In this document: positions 1 through 6,710 of the stretch, one piece after another
Layout: each line of letters starts with the position of its first letter
Numbering within the stretch: the stretch's first letter is position 1
NCBI GenBank assembly: GCA_025357975.1
Contig: JANYKY010000043.1
Location: 1-6,710 of the forward strand
Origin: Gemmatimonadaceae bacterium
GTDB lineage: Bacteria; Gemmatimonadota; Gemmatimonadetes; Gemmatimonadales; Gemmatimonadaceae
Length of the DNA: 6,710 nucleotides
Reading direction: 5' to 3'
Made by a program: the position numbers and the translations under genes
Notes under the pieces: generated by a model
The model's database searches: none
What the model saw: only the letters and a program-made list of their open reading frames with translations
What the model was told of the DNA's origin: nothing

Positions 1-1093
<1,093 letters not shown>

Positions 1094-1099
1094 TTGCTT

Positions 1100-1820
1100 C
1101 TAATGTAATATCGTTTCCCGTGACCTCGCATCGTAGACGGCGTGGACTTTATCGGCCCGATCACCACACAGGAGGCAACTCGTAGACTGCGGCTCACAAA
1201 AAAGACAAGACATTATGTCGGCTATAGTCGCGGGCGAGGTCCAATTCCAGCCCGTTGTCCAGAATCGGGGCGGCCAACAGGCCTTGCCGGCGCAACTCGA
1301 GCTTGACGATCTCCGCGGCTGCAAGAACGCCTGCGAGAGCAGAAACGAAGGGGACGGATGCTTCCTGTGGCCCTTCGCGAATTCCAAAGGTGGCTCTCAG
1401 GACGCCCAATGCACCGCAAAGATCCTTACCCCGCTCGGCGGCAGCGACGAGAAGCGCGGCCATGTCTGGAGCGTACACTCTGACTTGGTCGATTATGGCC
1501 GAGGTGATCACCATTGATCCATCGGCCATACCAGTTTGGATCACTTCGGGTGACAGCCCACTGCGGCTTGCAGTCTCTGTGACACTGAGCGATCGCAATC
1601 CGGACGATCCCACCGAACGATCCGGGTGTCTACACACATGGCATGAACGACCATCGACGCCAGTATGAACAGAGACCGCAATCTTAGTCTCGCCGGTAGA
1701 CCCTTGTACGAGATGTATCGGCACCGATTCTTGCATCTTATGTCGAACGCCGTTGTTGTCGACGGTGGATAAGAGAATCGTTGCGCTTCTGGCGTGTTTG
1801 TCAGCGTAAGGCTCAAACAA
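1100..1820 (-). pseudogene. E1-like (ThiF/MoeB superfamily) adenylating enzyme remnant, 5'-truncated and frameshifted
   Basis: E1-like enzymes adenylate the C-terminus of ubiquitin-like or sulfur-carrier proteins. The main frame (1820-1194, 208 codons from a TTG) starts in the middle of such a fold. It has a TVDNN...R segment (residues 19-26), a GSTG turn, a first zinc pair SCHVC (about 59-63), an ETA...GLSPE region, and an SVPFVSALAG...AAEIVKLEL helix typical of the superfamily's late part. It stops at TGA after a T6 run (1203-1198). In the +1 frame the reading continues for about 30 codons to TAG at 1102-1100 with SCLLCGDR, the expected second CxxC. The GxGxxG nucleotide-binding half is absent. 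The open frame runs roughly 45 more codons upstream (to about 1957) but shows no Rossmann motif. There is no strong start or Shine-Dalgarno. I read it as a decayed gene, possibly from a ubiquitin-like or defence locus. The long insert between the zinc pairs argues against thiamine ThiF. Confidence 0.6.
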
Positions 1821-1906
1821 GCTTGCTACACGGATGGAAAGCCACTGCGAGCTACAAGCGGAGGCAGATGGAACGTGTCGGACTCGGCAAGGTGTAGTTC
1901 TAATAC

Positions 1907-2521
1907 GTGGCAGCCCCGTCGCGAGAGAATGCTTACAGGCTTGCCATCCGCAATATTACTTCGGCCACAAATACGAGAACGGTTCTCGCCTGCCCTGTTC
2001 CCCAAGGTTGGAGATCCGGTAACACTGCACCAAACTTGCTGTTTGACCGTGAGCAGTTGGCTATGGCTGCACTGGCAGTCCTGAACTCACTCGTTTTCGA
2101 TTGGCAAGTGCGCCGCCTAGTCGGGGGGGTGCACCTAAACCGTTTCTACCTCGAATCATTTCGTTGGCCCCGGGTTACAGGTGCAACCCTCAACAAACTC
2201 GCGCGTGCCGGAGTTACGCTAAGCCAGCAAAACCGTCGATATGCCGAAATCAAAGGCACCAAATTCCGCGAGCCAGTGTCAACCGATTTTGTCGACGCGA
2301 ACGTTTCCATCGAACACGAGGTGGCCTTGGGATTCGGACTAACCCGATCGATGTTGTCGCTGATTTTCGATGACGGTAGAAGAGATCGCCGCGGCTTCTG
2401 GAGGTACTTTGAAGCTGAACCGCGCTCGCGTGAGGTCGTTCGACGAGTGTTGGCGGCTTATCCGCGAACCCAAAGTATCAGCCGGGGACGCCTCTCGGCT
2501 GGCCGACTCGTTCGAAGCTGA
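1907..2521 (+). pseudogene. C-terminal fragment of an Eco57I-like DNA adenine methyltransferase / restriction-modification protein
   Basis: The 204-codon frame matches the end of large N6-adenine methyltransferases of Eco57I type (type IIG, BREX- or DISARM-like enzymes). It begins with RLAIRNITSATNTRTVLAC, followed by LAVLNSLVFDWQVRRLVGG and HLNRFYLESFRWPRV. These correspond to the R-D-I...T-N-E-R-T / LNS-FD / GGTHLN-FYLKQ-P blocks of the target-recognition part. The ending GLTR...FDDGRRDRRGFWRYFEAEPRSREVV is also family-like. The catalytic part, with the SAM-binding motif and NPPY, is missing; intact members are several times longer. A TAA lies in frame two codons before the GTG at 1907. A different frame upstream (about 1810-1935) contains GVVLIRGSPVARE, which resembles the RG-x-V segment normally found well before these blocks; this suggests an internal deletion plus frameshift. 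The fragment cannot methylate DNA on its own. Confidence 0.65.
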
Positions 2522-2774
2522 ATCCGCTAGGCTCTTTGCACAGACGCGTGTGCACGAAACAGCAATAAGGATCCAGTTCTCAATGCGCATTTGATGCGTG
2601 ACGCATTTATGCAGGCGCCAACAAGGCCGCCACGGTTGTTGCGTTCGACAACGTAAAACAGGGCCCTCTTCGCGACGCTTACCGGCTTTCCGCTTGGGAA
2701 GCGAGCTACCGAAGCTAAAGGGGCTAGCTCCAGGCTATCTCGAGTCGCTTGCCAAACTCTTATCTCGGTTCTAA
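2370..2774 (+). pseudogene. Frame-hopping remnant of an unidentified small gene
   Basis: I do not recognise this gene. A 74-codon frame from ATG 2370 (in its first third out of phase with the methyltransferase tail) contains SFDECWRLIREPKVSAGDAS and RLFAQTRVHETAIR, and ends at TGA 2592. Sense-like peptides then continue in successive frames: DPVLNAHLMRDAFMQ from 2570, GANKAATVVAFDNV followed by LRDAYRLSAWEASYR from about 2614 to 2712, and KLKGLAPGYLESLAKLLSRF from 2712 to a TAA at 2772-2774. Each hop is in the same direction. Joined, they would give a helical protein of roughly 130 residues, or the tail of a larger one. Single-base deletions in a decaying gene explain this best. Chance open stretches in GC-rich DNA are the alternative. 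The stretch from 2522 to 2759 holds nothing else I can identify. Confidence 0.3.
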
Positions 2775-3221
2775 GGCGAACTCGCTCTTCATCACTGATT
2801 GCCTGAAGTCGAAGATCCTTTTCAGCTGCCGCGTGATAAGAGGATGGACAAGCCTGCCAAGAAGCCCGAATGGCAAAGCGTAGACAACGCGGTCGATGAT
2901 CGTCGTCCCACCGTGCTCTTCAATGAACTCGTGCGTGTGAACCCACTTCGCGTAGGGACCGACGAGCTGAGTATCGCAGAATGAATGTGGCGGATTCCAT
3001 TTCGTGATCTCCGTCCGCCATTTCATCGGAATTCCGTACAGACTCACGCGATAATCGATGAGCGCCCCTGGACGCATCTCGATTGGAAGCTTTGACCGGA
3101 TCTTGAAGCCAAGCTCCGGCGGAGTGATGCGCTCGAGATTCTCAGCTGCCGCGAAGAATGGAAACACTTCGGACAGGGGCTTCGAGACCCATACTGATCT
3201 CTCGAGCACATACTCCTTCAT
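2760..3221 (-). CDS. SRPBCC (START/Bet v1-like) ligand-binding family protein
   Basis: This 153-residue protein is full length for the small SRPBCC proteins (COG4276-like), which fold as a helix-grip pocket around a hydrophobic ligand. The N-terminus reads YVLERSVWVSKPLSEVFPFF, then AENLERITPPELGFKI, IEMRPGALIDYRVSLYGIPMKWRTEI, a HTHEFIEEHGGTTIIDRVVYALPFG segment in the C-terminal strands, and a final helix. This order is typical of the group. No signal peptide is present, so it should be cytoplasmic. The ATG at 3221-3219 follows a GGGA at about 6 nt and begins only 9 nt after the fasciclin stop, so the two genes are almost certainly co-transcribed. Proteins of this type are often seen near CarH/LitR regulators and photolyases (recollection of family context), which fits the divergent regulator here. 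The actual ligand or reaction is unknown. The last bases overlap the end of the broken plus-strand remnant. Confidence 0.88.
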   Translation of the reverse strand: MKEYVLERSVWVSKPLSEVFPFFAAAENLERITPPELGFKIRSKLPIEMRPGALIDYRVSLYGIPMKWRTEITKWNPPHSFCDTQLVGPYAKWVHTHEFIEEHGGTTIIDRVVYALPFGLLGRLVHPLITRQLKRIFDFRQSVMKSEFALEPR

Positions 3222-3230
3222 TATAGATCC

Positions 3231-3665
3231 CTACTTGCCGGCGCCGGCGAGCGCAGGCTGCGGAAGAATTACCGCGTCGATGACATGGATCACACCGTTC
3301 GATGCCTGAATGTCGGCCGTGACAACCTGTGCTCCATCGACGTACACGTTGCCGTCCTTGATCGTGATGTTGACCGGCGCGCCGTTGACGGTCGTGACTT
3401 GACCACCGCCCATGGCGATGACATCAGCGGCCATGACCTTACCCGGTACGACGTGGTACGTAAGAACCGCAGCGAGCTTTTCCTTGTCAGCGAGCAACGC
3501 TTCGATCGCGCCCTTTGGAAGCTTTGCGAAAGCTTCATCGGTCGGAGCAAAAACCGTGAATGGACCTGCGCCCTGAAGCGTCTCGACGAGACCTGCTGCC
3601 TTGACCGCTGCAACCAGCGTGTTGAAATGGCCAGCTCCTGCTGCTACTGCGACGATGTCGTTCAT
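3231..3665 (-). CDS. Secreted fasciclin (FAS1) domain protein; annotated start probably lies inside the true gene
   Basis: One complete FAS1 domain of about 130 residues is present. [25 protein letters not shown] gives the first helices, [17 protein letters not shown] is the H1 signature, YHVVPGK follows at mid-domain, and [14 protein letters not shown] is the H2 signature near the end. FAS1 proteins usually act outside the cytoplasm in adhesion or surface structure. The only canonical start is ATG 3665, with a poor AAGG 8 nt upstream. The same frame stays open to TAG 3821-3819, however, and codes for a textbook export signal: a K/R-containing n-region, the hydrophobic core [12 protein letters not shown], and SSA-Q as the cleavage site (codons 3752-3687). 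There is no ATG, GTG or TTG in frame ahead of it; a CTC at 3755-3753 sits where a start would be expected. I think the exported protein is the ancestral product. It is the first gene of an operon with the SRPBCC gene. Confidence 0.9.
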   Translation of the reverse strand: MNDIVAVAAGAGHFNTLVAAVKAAGLVETLQGAGPFTVFAPTDEAFAKLPKGAIEALLADKEKLAAVLTYHVVPGKVMAADVIAMGGGQVTTVNGAPVNITIKDGNVYVDGAQVVTADIQASNGVIHVIDAVILPQPALAGAGK

Positions 3666-3811
3666 TTTTTTAGCCTTGGTTGATGTCTGGGCCGAGCTGA
3701 GTGCCGGCGCCGTGAGAATCGCTGCGGCGATGGCCGAGCGGGTGAAAGATTTGAGTGTCTGCGATTGCTTTCGGCTGACGTTTTCGGTGTTTGTCCAAGT
3801 CGTGTCTAAGG

Positions 3812-3840
3812 ATTGTAGCTAGGTGGCTAGTGACTGTCAA
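3812..3840 (-). promoter_or_regulatory. Near-consensus sigma70 promoter for the fasciclin-SRPBCC operon
   Basis: On the minus strand, TTGACA (3840-3835) is followed by exactly 17 bases and then TACAAT (3817-3812). Transcription should begin near 3805, leaving about 140 nt before the ATG at 3665 or about 50 nt before the signal-peptide codons. The -35 box is one arm of an inverted repeat shared with the opposing regulator promoter, so a repressor bound between the two could control both. Confidence 0.8.
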
Positions 3841-3878
3841 GCCTTTGTCCAGCTTTCTTCCTTGACACAACCTCGACA
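3835..3878. promoter_or_regulatory. Candidate CarH operator between divergent promoters
   Basis: TGTCAAG (3835-3841) and CTTGACA (3861-3867) are perfect inverted copies separated by 19 bases; each contains the -35 hexamer of one divergent promoter. In addition, CTTGACA at 3861 is echoed by CTCGACA at 3872, exactly 11 bp later in direct orientation. CarH from Thermus is described, as I recall, as binding 11-bp direct repeats across the -35 element of its own promoter, so this arrangement is what an autoregulatory CarH site would look like. On the other side TTGACA is followed 11 bp later by TAGCCA, only a 4/6 match. No binding can be proved from sequence alone. Confidence 0.45.
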
Positions 3879-3890
3879 GGTCCCGATCTT
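3862..3890 (+). promoter_or_regulatory. Promoter of the MerR/CarH regulator, possibly giving a leaderless mRNA
   Basis: TTGACA (3862-3867), 17 bases, then GATCTT (3885-3890), a weak -10. The predicted start of transcription, 6-7 nt downstream, falls on or beside the ATG at 3897. No purine-rich ribosome site precedes that ATG. Together these suggest a leaderless transcript. The -10 is far from consensus, so this is tentative. Confidence 0.45.
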
Positions 3891-3896
3891 CGTCAG

Positions 3897-4841
3897 ATGA
3901 GTAAAAGCGCATCGCCACGCCATCCCATCGGAGTAGTCTCGGAACGCACCGGCCTCACGGCCGACGTTCTGCGCGTCTGGGAGCGACGCTATTCCGTGGT
4001 CGAGCCCCAGAGATCTGCGGGCGGGCAGCGCCTGTACTCGGATGCTGACATCGAGCGCTTGACCTTGCTCCATCGCGCGACGCGCGGAGGTCACGGCATC
4101 TCTCACGTCGCCGCCCTGAGCAACGCAAAACTCGAGGACCTGGTACGAGACACCGAAGAGGCACGCGCATCGCAGCCCGCTCGCTTCATCCCCGCCGGCG
4201 AGCCCGACACGGTCGTCGATCAGGCGTTCGGGTTGGCCGAGGCGCTCGACCCTAACGGCCTCGAGGCATTGCTCAGACGGAATGCTGCGCGCTACGGCCT
4301 CGTGTTTTTCCTGGACTCCATCGCCGCGCCGCTCATGCGGAAGATGGGTGACGAATGGCACGCGGGCAGAATCACGTTCTCACAGGAGCATCTCGCGACA
4401 GCAGTAATTCAGCGCGTCGTCAGCGATCTCTCCCCGCTCCTTACCGCAGGTGAAGGCAACCCGACGATTGTCATTGCGACTCTCGAAGGAGAACGCCACG
4501 CGAACGGTGCACTCATGGCCGCCGCCACTGCAGCAAGCGAAGGCTGGCGCGTCATCTACCTCGGCGCCGATCTGCCGGCGCAGGACATCGCGGAGACTGC
4601 AGCGCGCACCGGCGCGCGAGCAATTGGCGTAAGCATGATCCTCTCAGAGCGAAAAGCAGGACGCGCGTCGAAGCTTCAGGAGCTCGAGAAGAAACTGCCA
4701 AGTCGCGCAAAGCTTTTCGTAGGAGGATCCGCTTCCGAAGACCTCAAACGGAATTCTCCCGAGAGTGCGACTGTCTTTATCAGCACGATGCGGGAGCTGC
4801 GCGAAGCCCTCGCGCTAGAACGGGGAAAGGCAACGCCCTAG
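3897..4841 (+). CDS. carH: CarH/LitR-type MerR transcriptional regulator with adenosylcobalamin-binding domain
   Basis: This 314-residue protein has the full CarH layout. Residues 9-75 form a MerR winged helix (IGVVSERTGL, VLRVWERRY, GGQRLYSDADIERL). Residues 105-180 form the four-helix cap domain, with the W-x9-EH motif as W154...E164-H165. Residues 190-305 form the Rossmann-like B12 domain with the E-x-H-x2-G motif E199-R-H201-A-N-G204 and FVGG near 275. In Thermus CarH the corresponding histidine ligates cobalt, the Trp and Glu pack against the adenosyl group, and the residue after the Trp (His132) forms the bis-His adduct after light. Here that residue is H155, so a real photoreceptor is plausible. 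Such proteins repress in the dark as tetramers and release DNA in light. The gene faces the fasciclin-SRPBCC operon across 231 bp between start codons, so both operon and regulator are likely targets. An ATG start fits the HTH; there is no Shine-Dalgarno. Confidence 0.92.
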   Translation: MSKSASPRHPIGVVSERTGLTADVLRVWERRYSVVEPQRSAGGQRLYSDADIERLTLLHRATRGGHGISHVAALSNAKLEDLVRDTEEARASQPARFIPAGEPDTVVDQAFGLAEALDPNGLEALLRRNAARYGLVFFLDSIAAPLMRKMGDEWHAGRITFSQEHLATAVIQRVVSDLSPLLTAGEGNPTIVIATLEGERHANGALMAAATAASEGWRVIYLGADLPAQDIAETAARTGARAIGVSMILSERKAGRASKLQELEKKLPSRAKLFVGGSASEDLKRNSPESATVFISTMRELREALALERGKATP

Positions 4842-5113
4842 GGCATCTCGCCGGCGCGTTCGGAGTTCCACCGGTTTCGGATCACCGCGGTTGACGAGTA
4901 TAGATTCGACAAACGCCTGCCGAGAAAATCGAAAGCCTAATGGGACCACTGTCCGCGCTTTCCGGATCAGCAGCAGATCCGAGTCCGCCTTACACGTACG
5001 CAAATGATACGGTAGACGCTTCGTGGGGTACAACTTGCTAGACTACCGCCCCCAGCGAGGACGAGCGGCGCTGTCCGCGAACGTCCCGATTCCGCTCACC
5101 ATTCATACTTCCA
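4842..5113. other. Intergenic spacer with no recognised gene; small hairpin inside
   Basis: These 272 bases between the regulator and the lipoprotein gene hold no convincing gene on either strand. CGGATC (4963-4968) and GATCCG (4976-4981) form a 6-bp hairpin with a 7-nt loop, but no T-run follows, so it is not a standard terminator. A 10-bp palindrome, GCCCTAGGGC (4835-4844), spans the regulator stop codon. No clear promoter for the downstream gene could be assigned; CATACT at 5104-5109 is the only -10-like hexamer close to it, without a matching -35. Confidence 0.4.
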
Positions 5114-6232
5114 ATGTCCGTCCGCCTCCAATTTCTCCCCCGTTTCACCTTCGCCGTCGTCCTTCTGGGTTGCTCGGCCAAGGCTGCCGACACCAGCACC
5201 GCCAAAGAGGCCAAGGCCTCTAAAGCCAGCTCGCCTGCTGCCGCGCCCACCACTGGCGTAGCTGCCGCGAGCCTGCCCGATTCTGCCAAATCGCGCCCAT
5301 CGACCGACTCCGCATCCACGCCGCCTGCCGCGCAAACCGACAGCACCACCGCGAGCGACCCGGGCAAGAAGACCGTCGGCACGCTGTTGCCCGGCCGCTC
5401 GAAGCAGGACCAGGAAACGTTCAACGCCGCGATTCGTACCGGTGAGCGGATGCTGGCCAGCTGGCCAAAAGGTCCTGCCGCCGCCCCTGGTGCGCTCTTC
5501 CCGCAGAAGAGGATCATTGCCTACTACGGCAATCCGCACTCGAAGAAAATGGGCGTGATTGGCGAGTATCCTGAGCAACAGATGCTCGCGATGCTCGACC
5601 GCACCGTCGCGCAGTGGAAGGCGGCTGAACCGGGGACGTCTCTCATCCCGGCAATCCACCTCGTCACCCTCGTCGCCCAAGGGGCGCCCGGGGCCGACGG
5701 GATGTGGCGCCGCCGCGAAGCGCCGGCGACGATCGAGCAGACATACAAGTGGGCGCAAAGCCGCAAGGGCCTTCTCATCCTGGACATTCAGGCGAGCCAC
5801 AGCACTCTGGAGCAGGAGCTCCCGCCACTTCTCAAGTATCTCGAACGCCCCGACGTTCACTTGGGAATAGACCCTGAGTTCTACATGCACTACAAGCACG
5901 AAGGCTTGCGACCGAGCTCGAAGGTCGGGCAGATGTATTCGAAAGACGTCAACTACGTGATCAACACGCTCGACAAGCTCGTGACGGACAAGAAGCTTCC
6001 CCCCAAGATCCTCATCGTGCACCGCTTCCGCGAGGACATGGTCCCCGATGCCGAACAGATCCGCCCGACAAGGAACGTGCAGGTGGTGATGGACATGGAC
6101 GGGTGGGGACCCCCATGGCTCACAGCGCGCGCGAACGGTACCGCACGGCAAGCTCTGAGCAACATCAAGCCTTCAGGGCTCGAACGGGTCGCGGGCTGCC
6201 CAGAGGCAACTATCAAGCGGTCCGCGCTATGA
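5114..6232 (+). CDS. Putative lipoprotein with conserved domain of unknown function; C-terminus looks replaced
   Basis: The 372-residue protein starts with a lipoprotein signal: R4 and R10, a hydrophobic stretch, and lipobox L-L-G-C with C20. Residues 21-85 are an A/S/T/K/P-rich linker of the kind that tethers a domain to a membrane. The folded part runs from about 90 to 336. Hydrophobic strands ending in polar residues recur: IIAYYGN (134-140), IHLVTLVAQG (181-190), LLILDIQ (220-226), VHLGIDPEF (248-256), ILIVHRF (299-305) and VQVVMDMDGWG (322-332). This spacing suggests a TIM-barrel, perhaps hydrolase-like, but no catalytic residues can be named. Homologues I recall continue after DGWG-PW-L with a TGFKLFY-like segment. 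Here residues 337-372 are basic and show no such motif in any frame, so the tail may be a recombination or frameshift product. No Shine-Dalgarno precedes the ATG. It converges with the next gene, leaving 55 bp between them. Confidence 0.78.
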   Translation: MSVRLQFLPRFTFAVVLLGCSAKAADTSTAKEAKASKASSPAAAPTTGVAAASLPDSAKSRPSTDSASTPPAAQTDSTTASDPGKKTVGTLLPGRSKQDQETFNAAIRTGERMLASWPKGPAAAPGALFPQKRIIAYYGNPHSKKMGVIGEYPEQQMLAMLDRTVAQWKAAEPGTSLIPAIHLVTLVAQGAPGADGMWRRREAPATIEQTYKWAQSRKGLLILDIQASHSTLEQELPPLLKYLERPDVHLGIDPEFYMHYKHEGLRPSSKVGQMYSKDVNYVINTLDKLVTDKKLPPKILIVHRFREDMVPDAEQIRPTRNVQVVMDMDGWGPPWLTARANGTARQALSNIKPSGLERVAGCPEATIKRSAL

Positions 6233-6287
6233 TTCACTTCGTCCCCGCTCAGCTTGCTCGATCGCGCGAAGATCTGGACGAGATTCG

Positions 6288-6710
6288 CTAGTTAGCCAGG
6301 GTGTACTCCTCGTCCTCGAATTCGCTGTTATTTGGATACTGAACTGTCATCGTGTTGCCCGTTAATGTTCCAACCGCAAAGAGGTAGTTTTGCAAAGCAT
6401 AGAAGTCGCTCGAAAGTCCAGCGCTCGCCTCATCGATATAGAATTCGATCCTGCCCTCGCTTCGCCTGATAAACGGCTCACGACGGCTCCATTGGGTCGA
6501 CCCGTTCCTGTCATAACCGCGGCGGTACGTTCCATCGTCGAATAACTGGTAATGACCTGATACGCCCGGCATTCGGAGATCGTACGTCGCGATCAGCGTG
6601 CCGCCGACGGAGTAGGCAGAAAAAACCACCGAGCCGACTCCGGCCATGCTCGCCGTAATGCTGTATGGACCAGGCCGAGTGTCAAATCGAAGATTTTGAA
6701 GGACTGCCAG
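6288..6710 (-). CDS. Beta-rich protein with Ig-like end and lipocalin-like C-terminal domain, 5' part outside window
   Basis: The frame is open from the right edge (6710) to TAG at 6290-6288, giving 140 codons of the C-terminus; the start lies beyond the window. The internal ATG at 6647 is not the start, because coherent protein sequence continues upstream. The first part, RPGPYSITASMAGVGSVVFSAYSVG, matches the last strands of a bacterial Ig-like (Big) repeat. It is followed by a roughly 110-residue beta-rich domain: GTLIATYDL, HYQLFDDGTYRRGYDRNG, GRIEFYIDE, FAVGTLTGNTMTVQYPN and DEEYTLAN. The pattern of short strands with 'DGTY' and 'G-x-L-x-G-N-x-M-x-V' resembles lipocalin-like domains attached to Ig-like repeats in secreted proteins. 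The protein is probably extracellular or surface-anchored, but the signal region is not visible and no function is assigned. Confidence 0.7.
   Translation of the reverse strand: MAVLQNLRFDTRPGPYSITASMAGVGSVVFSAYSVGGTLIATYDLRMPGVSGHYQLFDDGTYRRGYDRNGSTQWSRREPFIRRSEGRIEFYIDEASAGLSSDFYALQNYLFAVGTLTGNTMTVQYPNNSEFEDEEYTLAN

Noticed and set aside
1194..1820. E1-like remnant as the thiamine-pathway ThiF linked to thiC
   Set aside because: Tempting because thiC lies just downstream, but the long insert between the two zinc pairs and the ETA...GLSPE region do not fit thiamine ThiF, and the riboswitch controls thiC separately.
3837..4361. 174-codon minus-strand frame opposite the CarH gene
   Set aside because: It is antisense to clear MerR and B12-cap motifs and has no recognisable protein features.
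4963..4981. Hairpin as a terminator for the regulator gene
   Set aside because: The stem is only 6 bp, there is no following T-run, and it lies over 120 bp after the stop codon.
5096..6151. Long 351-codon open frame on the minus strand opposite the lipoprotein gene
   Set aside because: Its protein is rich in R/H/V/D/L without domain structure, and the plus frame has a lipobox, linker and conserved strands. It is a GC-driven antisense shadow.

Overview
The window reads as a bacterial chromosome of fairly high GC. The secreted fasciclin protein, the lipoprotein with an A/S/T/K-rich linker, the short-form ThiC and the scarcity of strong Shine-Dalgarno sites would fit Gemmatimonadota or another free-living soil or freshwater phylum. 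That is an impression from protein style, not a demonstrated assignment.

Layout. (1) 1-1093, minus strand: the first 330 codons of thiC (hydroxymethylpyrimidine synthesis for thiamine), cut by the left edge and preceded by a clear TPP riboswitch whose P1 stem runs into the thiC ribosome binding site. (2) 1100-2774: a stretch of broken genes. On the minus strand is an E1/ThiF-like adenylating enzyme without its N-terminal nucleotide-binding half and with a frameshift at a T6 run near its end. On the plus strand is the C-terminal third of an Eco57I-like DNA adenine methyltransferase, also without its N-terminal part, followed by coherent peptide pieces that hop between frames. The two gene remnants point away from each other and their missing 5' parts face one another, as if one deletion removed the middle of a divergent, possibly defence-related, locus. 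(3) 2760-4841: an apparently functional divergent module. A SRPBCC protein and a secreted fasciclin-domain protein form a minus-strand operon with a near-consensus sigma70 promoter. Facing it is a MerR-type regulator with a B12-binding domain (CarH/LitR type) that keeps the residues known to bind and sense adenosylcobalamin and light. The two -35 boxes form an inverted repeat, and 11-bp-spaced repeats overlie the regulator's own -35 box. (4) 5114-6232, plus strand: a lipoprotein with a conserved domain of unknown function whose C-terminus looks replaced. (5) 6288-6710, minus strand: the C-terminal part of a beta-rich protein with an Ig-like end, cut by the right edge.

Most interesting points: the candidate B12/light-controlled CarH - fasciclin - SRPBCC module; the fasciclin signal peptide, which is encoded without any usable start codon; and the double-truncated E1/methyltransferase remnant between thiC and this module.
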